Shown: positions 27,701 through 40,587, numbered from the stretch's first letter. The stretch is DNA of 64,000 nucleotides from Rhabditoides inermis (GCA_963966185.1 CAWZYM010000077.1:340001-404000); one strand, 5' to 3'. A program made the numbers and translations. Notes: generated by a model not told the origin, from the letters alone.

Positions 27701-29273
27701 ATGCTTGTATTTTGCATTTCAAAAGAATTTTCCAATCCAGTACAACAAAGTAAGCATGATTTGGATGTCAGGGAGAGAGAATAGAGTGCTGCAAACAAAC
27801 TGGAAAGCGGGTTGGTGAAACTGACTTCTTTATTTTATTCACGCAGCACTGTTCTGAATATGCTTGTATTTTGCATTTCAACTGATTTTTCCAATCCAGT
27901 ACAACAAAGTAAGCATGATTTGGATGTCAGGGAGAGAAAATAGAGTGCTGCAAACAAACTGGAAAGCGGGTTGGTGAAACTGACTTCTTTATTTTATTCA
28001 CGCAGCACTGTTCTGAATATGCTTGTATTTTGCATTTCAACTGATTTTTCCAATCCAGTACAACAAAGTAAGCATGATTTGGATGTCAGGGAGAGAAAAT
28101 AGAGTGCTGCAAACAAACTGGAAAGCGGGTTGGTGAAACTGACTTCTTTATTTTATTCACGCAGCACTGTTCTGAATATGCTTGTATTTTGCATTTCAAA
28201 AGAATTTTCCAATCCAGTACAACAAAGTAAGCATAATTTGCATGTCAGGGAGAGAGAATAGAGGGCTGCAAACAAACTGGAAAGCGGGTTGGTGAAACTG
28301 ACTTCTTTATTTTTTGTTCACGCAGCACTGTTCTGAATATGCTTGTATTTTGCATTTCAAAAGAATTTTCCAATCCAGTACAACAAAGTAAGCATAATTT
28401 GCATGTCAGGGAGATAGAATAGAGTGCTGCAAACAAACTGGAAAGCAGGTTGGTGAAACTGACTTCTTTATTTTATTCGCGCAGCACTGTTCTGAATATG
28501 CTTGTATTTTGCATTTCAACTGATTTTTCCAATCCAGTACAACAAAGTAAGCATAATTTGCATGTCAGGGAAAGAGAATGGAGTGCAGAAAACAAACTGG
28601 AAAGCGGGTTGGTGGAACTGACTTCTTTATTTTATTCGCGCAGCACTGTTCTGAATATGCTTGTATTTTGCATTTCAACTGTTTTTTCCAATCCAGTACA
28701 ACAAAGTAAGCATAATTTGCATGTCAGGGAAAGAGAATGGAGTGCAGAAAACAAACTGGAAAGCGGGTTGGTGGAACTGACTTCTTTATTTTATTCGCGC
28801 AGCACTGTTCTGAATATGCTTGTATTTTGCATTTCAACTGATTTTTCCAATCCAGTACAACAAAGTAAGCATAACTTGCATGTCAGGGAGAGAGAATAGA
28901 GTGCAGAAAACAAACTGGAAAGCGGGTTGGTGAAACTGACTTCTTTATTTTATTCGCGCAGCACTGTTCTGAATATACTTGTATTTTGCAATTCAAATGA
29001 ATTTTCCAATCCAGAACAACAAAGTAAGCATGATTTGCATGTCAGGGAGATAGAATAGAGTGCTGCAAACAAACTGGAAAGCGGGTTGGTGAAACTGACT
29101 TCTTTATTTTATTCGCGCAGCACTGTTCTGAATATACTTGTATTTTGCAATTCAAATGAATTTTTCAATCCAGTACAACAAATAAAGCATAATTTGCATG
29201 TCAGGGAGAGAGAATAGAGTGCTGCAAACAAACTGGAAAGCGGGTTGGTGAAACTGACTTCTTTATTTTATTC
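9745..29273. repeat. 9,806-bp higher-order repeat, two tandem copies
   Basis: Bases 9745-19467 are repeated at an offset of exactly 9,806 bp as 19551-29273. Marker variants keep this offset throughout: the CTGACTGCTT variant at 9801 and 19607, and repeat landmarks at 10428/20234, 12343/22149, 15712/25518 and 18644/28450. The copies first differ at 9744 versus 19550 on the left and at 19468 versus 29274 on the right. Inside I found one substitution by eye, C at 14869 versus T at 24675. The unit holds about 62 monomers. Confidence 0.92.
10280..14095. repeat. 1,915-bp nested tandem duplication (12 monomers)
   Basis: Segments of about 10280-12180 and 12195-14095 match at an offset of 1,915 bp. 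For example, the private variant TTTCGAAT is at 10333 and 12248. The offset is 12 monomers plus 7 bp, explained by a CGGCAG insertion and a one-base insertion. The pair reappears 9,806 bp downstream (TTTCGAAT offset at 20234 to 22149 landmarks), so it predates the larger duplication. Confidence 0.85.
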
Positions 29274-31422
29274 GCGCAGCACTGTTCTGAATATACTTGT
29301 ATTTTGCAATTCAAATGAATTTTTCAATCCAGTACAACAAATAAAGCATAATTTGCATGTCAGGGAGAGAGAATAGAGTGCTGCAAACAAACTGGAAAGC
29401 GGGTTGGTGAAACTGACTTCTTTATTTTATTCACGCAGCACTGTTCTGAATATACTTGTATTTTGCATTTCAAAAGAATTTTCCAATCCAGTACAACAAA
29501 GTAAGCATAATTTGCATGTCAGGGAGAGAGAATAGAGTGCTGCAAACAAACTCGAAAGCGGGTTGGTGAAACTGACTTCGTTTTTTTCTTCGCGCAGCAC
29601 TGTTCTGAATCAGGGAGATAGATTAGAGTGCAGAAAACAAACTGGAAAGCGGGTTGGTGAAACTGACTTATTTATTTTATTCACGCAGCACTGTTCTGAA
29701 TATGCTTGTATTTTGCATTTCAACTGATTTTTCCAATCCAGTACAACAAAGTAAGCATGATTTGGATGTCAGGGAGAGAAAATAGAGTGCTGCAAACAAA
29801 CTGGAAAGCGGGTTGGTGAAACTGACTTCTTTATTTTATTCACGCAGCACTGTTCTGAATATGCTTGTATTTTGCATTTCAAAAGAATTTTCCAATCCAG
29901 TACAACAAAGTAAGCATGATTTGGATGTCAGGGAGAGAGAATAGAGTGCTGCAAACAAACTGGAAAGCGGGTTGGTGAAACTGACTTCTTTATTTTATTC
30001 ACGCAGCACTGTTCTGAATATGCTTGTATTTTGCATTTCAACTGATTTTTCCAATCCAGTACAACAAAGTAAGCATGATTTGGATGTCAGGGAGAGAAAA
30101 TAGAGTGCTGCAAACAAACTGGAAAGCGGGTTGGTGAAACTGACTTCTTTATTTTATTCACGCAGCACTGTTCTGAATATGCTTGTATTTTGCATTTCAA
30201 CTGATTTTTCCAATCCAGTACAACAAAGTAAGCATGATTTGGATGTCAGGGAGAGAAAATAGAGTGCTGCAAACAAACTGGAAAGCGGGTTGGTGAAACT
30301 GACTTCTTTATTTTATTCACGCAGCACTGTTCTGAATATGCTTGTATTTTGCATTTCAAAAGAATTTTCCAATCCAGTACAACAAAGTAAGCATAATTTG
30401 CATGTCAGGGAGAGAGAATAGAGGGCTGCAAACAAACTGGAAAGCGGGTTGGTGAAACTGACTTCTTTATTTTTTGTTCACGCAGCACTGTTCTGAATAT
30501 GCTTGTATTTTGCATTTCAAAAGAATTTTCCAATCCAGTACAACAAAGTAAGCATAATTTGCATGTCAGGGAGATAGAATAGAGTGCTGCAAACAAACTG
30601 GAAAGCAGGTTGGTGAAACTGACTTCTTTATTTTATTCGCGCAGCACTGTTCTGAATATGCTTGTATTTTGCATTTCAACTGATTTTTCCAATCCAGTAC
30701 AACAAAGTAAGCATAATTTGCATGTCAGGGAAAGAGAATGGAGTGCAGAAAACAAACTGGAAAGCGGGTTGGTGGAACTGACTTCTTTATTTTATTCGCG
30801 CAGCACTGTTCTGAATATGCTTGTATTTTGCATTTCAACTGTTTTTTCCAATCCAGTACAACAAAGTAAGCATAATTTGCATGTCAGGGAAAGAGAATGG
30901 AGTGCAGAAAACAAACTGGAAAGCGGGTTGGTGGAACTGACTTCTTTATTTTATTCGCGCAGCACTGTTCTGAATATGCTTGTATTTTGCATTTCAACTG
31001 ATTTTTCCAATCCAGTACAACAAAGTAAGCATAACTTGCATGTCAGGGAGAGAGAATAGAGTGCAGAAAACAAACTGGAAAGCGGGTTGGTGAAACTGAC
31101 TTCTTTATTTTATTCGCGCAGCACTGTTCTGAATATACTTGTATTTTGCAATTCAAATGAATTTTCCAATCCAGAACAACAAAGTAAGCATGATTTGCAT
31201 GTCAGGGAGATAGAATAGAGTGCTGCAAACAAACTGGAAAGCGGGTTGGTGAAACTGACTTCTTTATTTTATTCGCGCAGCACTGTTCTGAATATACTTG
31301 TATTTTGCAATTCAAATGAATTTTTCAATCCAGTACAACAAATAAAGCATAATTTGCATGTCAGGGAGAGAGAATAGAGTGCTGCAAACAAACTGGAAAG
31401 CGGGTTGGTGAAACTGACTTCT
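27225..31422. repeat. 2,160-bp tandem duplication overlapping the end of the 9.8-kb repeat
   Basis: About 27225-29262 matches 29385-31422 at an offset of 2,160 bp. The short-monomer junction at 27445 maps to 29605, and landmarks 28245/30405 and 28450/30610 keep the offset. The copies separate where one has TTATTCGCGCAG and the other TTTCTTAACGCAG, near 31424. It overlaps the right end of the second 9.8-kb copy, so it is probably a later unequal exchange. Confidence 0.85.
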
Positions 31423-32149
31423 TTTATTTTCTTAACGCAGCACTGTTCTGAATATGCTTGTATTTTGCATTTCAAATGAATTTTCCAATCCAGTACAACA
31501 AATTAAGCATAATTTGCATGTCAGGGAGAGAAAATAGAGTGCAGAAAACAAACTGGAAAGCGGGTTCATGAAACTGATTTCTTTATTTTATTCGCGCAGC
31601 ACTGTTCTGAATATGCTTGTATTTTGCAATTCAAATGAATTTTCCAATCCAGTACAATAAAGTAAGCATAATTTGCATGTCAGGGAGAGAGAATAGAGTG
31701 CTGCAAACAAACTGGAAAGCGGGTTGGTGAAACTGACTTCTTTATTTTATTCACGCAGCACTGTTCTGAATATACTTGTATTTTGCATTTCAAAAGAATT
31801 TTCCAATCCAGTACAACAAAGTAAGCATAATTTGCATGTCAGGGAGAGAGAATAGAGTGCTGCAAACAAACTCGAAAGCGGGTTGGTGAAACTGACTTCG
31901 TTTTTTTCTTCGCGCAGCACTGTTCTGAATCAGGGAGATAGATTAGAGTGCAGAAAACAAACTGGAAAGCGGGTTGGTGAAACTGACTTATTTATTTTAT
32001 TCACGCAGCACTGTTCTGAATATGCTTGTATTTTGCATTTCTACTGATTTTTTCCAATCCAGTACGGCAAAGTAAGCATGATTTGCATGTCAGGGATATA
32101 GAATAGAGTGCTGCAAACAAACTGGAAAGCGGGTTCATGAAACTGACTT

Positions 32150-33580
32150 CTTTATTTTATTCGCGCAGCACTGTTCTGAATATGCTTGTATTTTGCATTT
32201 CAACTGATTTTTCCAATCCAGTACAATAAAGTAAGCATAATTTGCATGTCAGGGAGATCGATTAGAGTGCAGAAAACAAACTGGAAAGCGGGTTGGTGAA
32301 ACTGACTTCTTTATTTTATTCGCGCAGCACTGTTCTGAATATGCTTGTATTTTGCATTTCAAATGAATTTTCCAATCCAGTACAATAAAGTAAGCATAAT
32401 TTGCATGTCAGGGAGAGAAAATAGAGTGCAGAAAACAAACTGGAAAGCGGGTTCATGAAACTGATTTCTTTATTTTATTCGCGCAGCACTGTTCTGAATA
32501 TGCTCGTATTTGCATTTCAAATGAGTTTTCCAATTCAGTACAACAAAGCAAACATAATTTGCATGTCAGGGAGAGAGAATAGAGTGCTGCAAACAAACTG
32601 GAAAGCGGGTTGGTGAAACTGACTTCTTTATTTTATTCACGCAGCACTGTTCTGAATATGCTTGTATTTTGCATTTCAACTGATTTTTCCAATCCAGTAC
32701 AATAAAGTAAGCATAATTTGCATGTCAGGGAGATCGATTAGAGTGCAGAAAACAAACTGGAAAGCGGGTTGGTGAAACTGACTTCTTTATTTTATTCGCG
32801 CAGCACTGTTCTGAATATGCTTGTATTTTGCATTTCAAATGAATTTTCCAATCCAGTACAATAAAGTAAGCATAATTTGCATGTCAGGGAGAGAAAATAG
32901 AGTGCAGAAAACAAACTGGAAAGCGGGTTCATGAAACTGATTTCTTTATTTTATTCGCGCAGCACTGTTCTGAATATGCTCGTATTTGCATTTCAAATGA
33001 GTTTTCCAATTCAGTACAACAAAGCAAACATAATTTGCATGTCAGGGAGAGAGAATAGAGTGCTGCAAACAAACTGGAAAGCGGGTTGGTGAAACTGACT
33101 TCTTTATTTTATTCACGCAGCACTGTTCTGAATATGCTTGTATTTTGCATTTCAACTGATTTTTCCAATCCAGTACAATAAAGTAAGCATAATTTGCATG
33201 TCAGGGAGATCGATTAGAGTGCAGAAAACAAACTGGAAAGCGGGTTGGTGAAACTGACTTCTTTATTTTATTCGCGCAGCACTGTTCTGAATATGCTTGT
33301 ATTTTGCATTTCAAATGAATTTTCCAATCCAGTACAATAAAGTAAGCATAATTTGCATGTCAGGGAGAGAAAATAGAGTGCAGAAAACAAACTGGAAAGC
33401 GGGTTCATGAAACTGATTTCTTTATTTTATTCGCGCAGCACTGTTCTGAATATGCTCGTATTTGCATTTCAAATGAGTTTTCCAATTCAGTACAACAAAG
33501 CAAACATAATTTGCATGTCAGGGAGAGAGAATAGAGTGCTGCAAACAAACTGGAAAGCGGGTTGGTGAAACTGACTTCTT
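32150..33580. repeat. 476-bp trimeric repeat, three copies
   Basis: Three consecutive three-monomer blocks recur at 476 bp. The private variant GCTCGTATTTGC is at 32502, 32978 and 33454, and the private GGGAGATCGATT variant has its GATCG at 32256, 32732 and 33208. The period is one base short of three monomers because one T is missing in the GCTCGTATTTGC monomer. Confidence 0.9.
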
Positions 33581-36500
33581 TATTTTATTCACGCAGCACT
33601 GTTCTGAATATACTTGTATTTTGCATTTCAAATGAATTTTCCAATCCAGTACAATAAAGTAAGCATAATTTGCATGTCAGGGAGAGAGAATAGAGGGCTG
33701 CAAACAAACTGGAAAGCGGGTTGGTGAAACTGACTTCTTTATTTTATTCACGCAGCACTGTTCTGAATATGCTTGTATTTTGCATTTCAACTGATTTTTC
33801 CAATCCAGTACAATAAAGTAAGCATAATTTGCATGTCAGGGAGATAGATTAGAGTGCAGAAAACAAACTGGAAAGCGGGTTGGTGAAACTGACTTCTTTA
33901 TTTTATTCGCGCAGCACTGTTCTGAATATGCTTGTATTTTGCATTTCAAATGAATTTTCCAATCCAGTACAATAAAGTAAGCATAATTTGCATGTCAGGG
34001 AGAGAAAATAGAGTGCAGAAAACAAACTGGAAAGCGGGTTCATGAAACTGACTTCTTTATTTTATTCGCGCAGCACTGTTCTGAATATGCTTGTATTTTG
34101 CATTTCAAATGAATTTTTCAATCCAGTGCAACAAATAAAGCATAATTTGCATGTCAGGGAGAGAGAATAAAGGGCTGCAAACAAACTGGAAAGCGGGTTG
34201 GTGAAACTGACTTCTTTATTTTTTGTTCACGCAGCACTGTTCTGAATATGCTTGTATTTTGCATTTCAAAAGAATTTTCCAATCCAGTACAACAAAGTAA
34301 GCATAATTTGCATGTCAGGGAGATAGAATAGAGTGCTGCAAACAAACTGGAAAGCAGGTTGGTGAAACTGACTTCTTTATTTTATTCGCGCAGCGGCAGC
34401 ACTGTTCTGAATATACTTGTATTTTGCAATTCAAATGAATTTTCCAATCCAGTACAACAAATAAAGCATAATTTGCATGTCAGGGAGATAGAATAGAGTG
34501 CTGCAAACAAACTGGAAAGCGGGTTGGTGAAACTGACTTCTTTATTTTATTCGCGCAGCACTGTTCTGAATATACTTGTATTTTGCAATTCAAATGAATT
34601 TTCCAATTCAGTACAACAAATAAAGCATAATTTGCATGTCAGGGAGATAGAATAGAGTGCTGCAAACAAACTGGAAAGCGGGTTGGTGAAACTGATATCT
34701 TTATTTTATTCACGCAGCACTGTTCTGAATATGCTTGTATTTTGCATTTCAAATGAATTTTCCAATCCAGTACAATAAAGTAAGCATAATTTGCATGTCA
34801 GGGAGATAGAATAGAGTGCTGCAAACAAACTGGAAAGCGGGTTGGTGAAACTGACTTCTTTATTTTATTCGCGCAGCACTGTTCTGAATATGCTTGTATT
34901 TTGCATTTCAAATGAATTTTCCAATCCAGTACAACAAAGTAAGCATAATTTGCATGTCAGGGAGAGAGAATAGAGTTCTGCAAACAAACTGGAAAGCGGG
35001 TTGGTGAAACTGACTTCTTTATTTTATTCGCGCAGCACTGTTCTGAATATGCTTGTATTTTGCAATTCAAATGAATTTTCCAATCCAGTACAATAAAGTA
35101 AGCATAATTTGCATGTCAGGGAGAGAGAATAGAGTGCTGCAAACAAACTGGAAAGCGGGTTGGTGAAACTGACTTCTTTATTTTATTCACGCAGCACTGT
35201 TCTGAATATACTTGTATTTTGCATTTCAAAAGAATTTTCCAATCCAGTACAACAAAGTAAGCATAATTTGCATGTCAGGGAGAGAGAATAGAGTGCTGCA
35301 AACAAACTCGAAAGCGGGTTGGTGAAACTGACTTCGTTTTTTTCTTCGCGCAGCACTGTTCTGAATATGCTTGTATTTTGCATTTCAACTGATTTTTCCA
35401 ATCCAGTACAATAAAGTAAGCATAATTTGCATGTCAGGGAGATAGATTAGAGTGCAGAAAACAAACTGGAAAGCGGGTTGGTGAAACTGACTTCTTTATT
35501 TTATTCGCGCAGCACTGTTCTGAATATGCTTGTATTTTGCATTTCAAATGAATTTTCCAATCCAGTACAATAAAGTAAGCATAATTTGCATGTCAGGGAG
35601 AGAAAATAGAGTGCAGAAAACAAACTGGAAAGCGGGTTCATGAAACTGACTTCTTTATTTTATTCGCGCAGCACTGTTCTGAATATGCTTGTATTTTGCA
35701 TTTCAAATGAATTTTTCAATCCAGTGCAACAAATAAAGCATAATTTGCATGTCAGGGAGAGAGAATAGAGGGCTGCAAACAAACTGGAAAGCGGGTTGGT
35801 GAAACTGACTTCTTTATTTTTTGTTCACGCAGCACTGTTCTGAATATGCTTGTATTTTGCATTTCAAAAGAATTTTCCAATCCAGTACAACAAAGTAAGC
35901 ATAATTTGCATGTCAGGGAGATAGAATAGAGTGCTGCAAACAAACTGGAAAGCAGGTTGGTGAAACTGACTTCTTTATTTTATTCGCGCAGCGGCAGCAC
36001 TGTTCTGAATATACTTGTATTTTGCAATTCAAATGAATTTTCCAATCCAGTACAACAAATAAAGCATAATTTGCATGTCAGGGAGATAGAATAGAGTGCT
36101 GCAAACAAACTGGAAAGCGGGTTGGTGAAACTGACTTCTTTATTTTATTCGCGCAGCACTGTTCTGAATATACTTGTATTTTGCAATTCAAATGAATTTT
36201 CCAATTCAGTACAACAAATAAAGCATAATTTGCATGTCAGGGAGATAGAATAGAGTGCTGCAAACAAACTGGAAAGCGGGTTGGTGAAACTGATATCTTT
36301 ATTTTATTCACGCAGCACTGTTCTGAATATGCTTGTATTTTGCATTTCAAATGAATTTTCCAATCCAGTACAATAAAGTAAGCATAATTTGCATGTCAGG
36401 GAGATAGAATAGAGTGCTGCAAACAAACTGGAAAGCGGGTTGGTGAAACTGACTTCTTTATTTTATTCGCGCAGCACTGTTCTGAATATGCTTGTATTTT

Positions 36501-39500
36501 GCATTTCAAATGAATTTTCCAATCCAGTACAACAAAGTAAGCATAATTTGCATGTCAGGGAGAGAGAATAGAGTTCTGCAAACAAACTGGAAAGCGGGTT
36601 GGTGAAACTGACTTCTTTATTTTATTCGCGCAGCACTGTTCTGAATATGCTTGTATTTTGCAATTCAAATGAATTTTCCAATCCAGTACAATAAAGTAAG
36701 CATAATTTGCTTGTCAGGGAGAGAGAATAGAGTGCTGCAAACAAACTGGAAAGCGGGTTGGTGAAACTGACTTCTTTATTTTATTCACGCAGCACTGTTC
36801 TGAATATACTTGTATTTTGCATTTCAAAAGAATTTTCCAATCCAGTACAACAAAGTAAGCATAATTTGCATGTCAGGGAGAGAGAATAGAGTGCTGCAAA
36901 CAAACTCGAAAGCGGGTTGGTGAAACTGACTTCGTTTTTTTCTTCGCGCAGCACTGTTCTGAATCAGGGAGATAGATTAGAGTGCAGAAAACAAACTGGA
37001 AAGCGGGTTGGTGAAACTGACTTATTTATTTTATTCACGCAGCACTGTTCTGAATATGCTTGTATTTTGCATTTCTACTGATTTTTCCAATCCAGTACGA
37101 CAAAGTAAGCATGATTTGCATGTCAGGGATATAGAATAGAGTGCTGCAAACAAACTGGAAAGCGGGTTCATGAAACTGACTTCTTTATTTTATTCGCGCA
37201 GCACTGTTCTGAATATGCTTGTATTTTGCATTTCAAATGAATTTTCCAATCCAGTACAATAAAGTAAGCATAATTCGCATGTCAGGGAGAGAGAATAGAG
37301 GGCTGCAAACAAACTGGAAAGCGGGTTGGTGAAACTGACTTCTTTATTTTATTCGCGCAGCACTGTTCTGAATATGCTTGTATTTTGCATTTCAACTGAT
37401 TTTTCCAATCCAGTACAATAAAGTAAGCATAATTTGCATGTCAGGGAGATAGATTAGAGTGCAGAAAATAAACTGGAAAGCGGGTTGGTGAAACTGACTT
37501 CTTTATTTTATTCGCGCAGCACTGTTCTGAATATGCTTGTATTTTGCATTTCAAATGAATTTTCCAATCCAGTACAATAAAGTAAGCATAATTTGCATGT
37601 CAGGGAGAGAAAATAGAGTGCAGAAAACAAACTGGAAAGCGGGTTCATGAAACTGACTTCTTTATTTTATTCGCGCAGCACTGTTCTGAATATGCTTGTA
37701 TTTTGCATTTCAAATGAATTTTTCAATCCAGTGCAACAAATAAAGCATAATTTGCATGTCAGGGAGAGAGAATAGAGGGCTGCAAACAAACTGGAAAGCG
37801 GGTTGGTGAAACTGACTTCTTTATTTTTTGTTCACGCAGCACTGTTCTGAATATGCTTGTATTTTGCATTTCAAAAGAATTTTCCAATCCAGTACAACAA
37901 AGTAAGCATAATTTGCATGTCAGGGAGATAGAATAGAGTGCTGCAAACAAACTGGAAAGCAGGTTGGTGAAACTGACTTCTTTATTTTATTCGCGCAGCA
38001 CTGTTCTGAATATGCTTGTATTTTGCATTTCAACTGATTTTTCCAATCCAGTACAACAAAGTAGGCATAATTTGCATGTCAGGGAAAGAGAATGGAGTGC
38101 AGAAAACAAACTGGAAAGCGGGTTGGTGGAACTGACTTCTTTATTTTATTCGCGCAGCACTGTTCTGAATATGCTTGTATTTTGCATTTCAACTGTTTTT
38201 TTCCAATCCAGTACAACAAAGTAAGCATAATTTGCATGTCAGGGAAAGAGAATGGAGTGCAGAAAACAAACTGGAAAGCGGGTTGGTGGAACTGACTTCT
38301 TTATTTTATTCGCGCAGCACTGTTCTGAATATGCTTGTATTTTGCATTTCAACTGATTTTTCCAATCCAGTACAACAAAGTAAGCATAACTTGCATGTCA
38401 GGGAGAGAGAATAGAGTGCAGAAAACAAACTGGAAAGCGGGTTGGTGAAACTGACTTCTTTATTTTATTCGCGCAGCACTGTTCTGAATATACTTGTATT
38501 TTGCAATTCAAATGAATTTTCCAATACAGAACAACAAAGTAAGCATGAATTGCATGTCAGGGAGATAGAATAGAGTGCTGCAAACAAACTGGAAAGCGGG
38601 TTGGTGAAACTGACTTCTTTATTTTATTCGCGCAGCACTGTTCTGAATATACTTGTATTTTGCAATTCAAATGAATTTTTCAATCCAGTACAAAAAATAA
38701 AGCATAATTTGCATGTCAGGGAGAGAGAATAGAGTGCTGCAAACAAACTGGAAAGCGGGTTGGTGAAACTGACTTCTTTTATTTTCTTAACGCAGCACTG
38801 TTCTGAATATGCTTGTATTTTGCATTTCAAATGAATTTTCCAATCCAGTACAACAAATTAAGCATAATTTGCATGTCAGGGAGATAGATTAGAGTGCAGA
38901 AAACAAACTGGAAAGCGGGTTGGTGAAACTGACTTATTTATTTTATTCACGCAGCACTGTTCTGAATATGCTTGCATTTTGCATTTCTACTGATTTTTCC
39001 AATCCAGTACGACAAAGTAAGCATGATTTGCATGTCAGGGATATAGAATAGAGTGCTGCAAACAAACTGGAAAGCGGGTTCATGAAACTGACTTCTTTAT
39101 TTTATTCGCGCAGCACTGTTCTGAATATGCTTGTATTTTGCATTTCAAATGAATTTTCCAATCCAGTACAATAAAGTAAGCATAATTTGCATGTCAGGGA
39201 GAGAGAATAGAGGGCTGCAAACAAACTGGAAAGCGGGTTGGTGAAACTGACTTCTTTATTTTATTCACGCAGCACTGTTCTGAATATGCTTGTATTTTGC
39301 ATTTCAACTGATTTTTCCAATCCAGTACAATAAAGTAAGCATAATTTGCATGTCAGGGAGATAGATTAGAGTGCAGAAAACAAACTGGAAAGCGGGTTGG
39401 TGAAACTGACTTCTTTATTTTATTCGCGCAGCACTGTTCTGAATATGCTTGTATTTTGCATTTCAAATGAATTTTCCAATCCAGTACAATAAAGTAAGCA

Positions 39501-40006
39501 TAATTTGCATGTCAGGGAGAGAAAATAGAGTGCAGAAAACAAACTGGAAAGCGGGTTCATGAAACTGACTTCTTTATTTTATTCGCGCAGCACTGTTCTG
39601 AATATGCTTGTATTTTGCATTTCAAATGAATTTTTCAATCCAGTGCAACAAATAAAGCATGATTTGCATGTCAGGGAGAGAGAATAGAGGGCTGCAAACA
39701 AACTGGAAAGCGGGTTGGTGAAACTGACTTCTTTATTTTTTGTTCACGCAGCACTGTTCTGAATATGCTTGTATTTTGCATTTCAAAAGAATTTTCCAAT
39801 CCAGTACAACAAAGTAAGCATAATTTGCATGTCAGGGAGATAGAATAGAGTGCTGCAAACAAACTGGAAAGCAGGTTGGTGAAACTGACTTCTTTATTTT
39901 ATTCGCGCAGCACTGTTCTGAATATGCTTGTATTTTGCATTTCAACTGATTTTTCCAATCCAGTACAACAAAGTAAGCATAATTTGCATGTCAGGGAAAG
40001 AGAATG

Positions 40007-40269
40007 GAATCGACGTGACGAGCAGTGCGGGATTGTCGTTCAAGTTGAAGCGACACCAGTTCCCGCTCAAGCTGTCATTTTGCATGACAGTGAATAAGGC
40101 GCAGGGACAGTCGCTGAATCGGGTGGGCATCGACATGCGCGAGGAGGTGTTCAGCCACGGACAGCTCTACGTCGCGCTCTCTCGCTGCAGGGATCCGAGC
40201 AAGATGTGGGTGCAGTCGTCCCACCTTGGAGTGCTCATTGTTCTGGAGACTTCAGTGTTCAAAAACTAG
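40007..40269 (+). pseudogene. Helitron Pif1-like helicase, C-terminal fragment
   Basis: The last about 88 codons of a Pif1-family helicase of the Helitron RepHel type are present. Visible are the RQFPL-type lead-in (HQFPLKLSF), SF1 motif V (TVNKAQGQS) and motif VI ([12 protein letters not shown]), followed by a short tail and a stop at 40267-40269. The upstream Rep and ATPase motifs are absent. The reading frame is cut at 40006/40007, where satellite sequence (GGGAAAGAGAATGGA) replaces the helicase. An ORF runs from the satellite into it, but that is fortuitous. In RepHel proteins this domain unwinds DNA during rolling-circle transposition; this copy cannot work. An origin from a cellular Pif1 gene is less likely, given the adjacent Helitron-like terminus. 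Confidence 0.85.
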
Positions 40270-40555
40270 GCTGATGTGAATAGTGTGTCAATATTGTAGA
40301 ATTGTATGGAATACTTCGGGTGTACGTTAGGGTGTACATTCCTTTATCAGTATGTTCTATTGGTTCTATTCCTTATGATTCTCTACTATTGTTTCGTATC
40401 GTTTGCAGTTGTGTCCGTTGTTGTTGTGTGGAAGAGTAAATTGTTGCATACACAACCAGACTCATTCAATGATATATAAGCAATTATTTCCGATCAACGA
40501 GTCATGTACTAACAACGATCCCCATTCAAACATTGCTCATCCCAAACTTCCAGGA
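40270..40555 (+). other. Helitron 3' non-coding region
   Basis: This is AT-rich sequence between the helicase stop and the terminal hairpin. I see no ORF, RNA gene or repeat in it. It is consistent with the 3' untranslated part of the Helitron. Confidence 0.5.
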
Positions 40556-40587
40556 GGAGCGCGCCGATAGGCGCGTCTCCGACTGGT
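40556..40587 (+). mobile_element. Helitron-like 3' terminus: hairpin plus CTGG|T
   Basis: A ten-base-pair GC-rich stem is formed by 40556-40565 (GGAGCGCGCC) and 40570-40580 (GGCGCGTCTCC, one bulged T), with loop GATA. Two bases later comes CTGG at 40583-40586, followed by T at 40587. Helitrons end in a short hairpin followed by CTRR and insert between A and T. The sequence right after CTGG, TGTAGATCAAATTATTC, is exactly the phase in which the 42-bp minisatellite unit continues after its GACGA. This fits insertion into an AT dinucleotide of a minisatellite unit. The hairpin-to-CTRR distance is shorter than usual. The 5' end is not in the window. Confidence 0.68.

Larger units (their letters stand above)
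1..40006. repeat. 159-bp satellite DNA array, about 250 monomers
   Basis: The core GCAGCACTGTTCTGAAT recurs every 159 bp (the CAGCAC of this core starts at 160 and 319, and so on) from the left edge to about 40006. Nearly invariant blocks are this core and a CAAACTGGAAAGCGGGTT block. Variation is concentrated in two places: after GCATTTCA (ACTG, AAAG or AATG types) and after CAGGGA (GAGAAAAT, GAGAGAAT, GATAGATT, GATAGAAT or TATAGAAT types). Occasional indels include an extra CGGCAG (about 11100, 13015, 20905, 22820, 34394, 35992), an extra TTTTTG before TTCACGCAG, and a 91-bp short monomer. Monomer length, array size and higher-order order resemble centromeric or pericentromeric satellites, which is an inference only. 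The left boundary lies outside the window. Because 159 is 53 codons, fortuitous repetitive ORFs appear on both strands; I treat none of them as genes. Confidence 0.97.

Noticed and set aside
5810..38414. Many 60-149-residue ORFs inside the satellite, on both strands, as real genes
   Set aside because: They repeat with the monomer, follow from a length divisible by three, have no splice context and no protein-like conservation distinct from the DNA repeat.
1..40006. CRISPR array
   Set aside because: Repeats are contiguous 159-bp monomers without unique spacers, in a eukaryotic context with introns.
39928..40269. 113-residue ORF starting in the satellite and ending in the helicase as a fusion gene
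   Set aside because: The satellite part is in a frame not open elsewhere in the array. It is best explained by a chance open frame across the junction.
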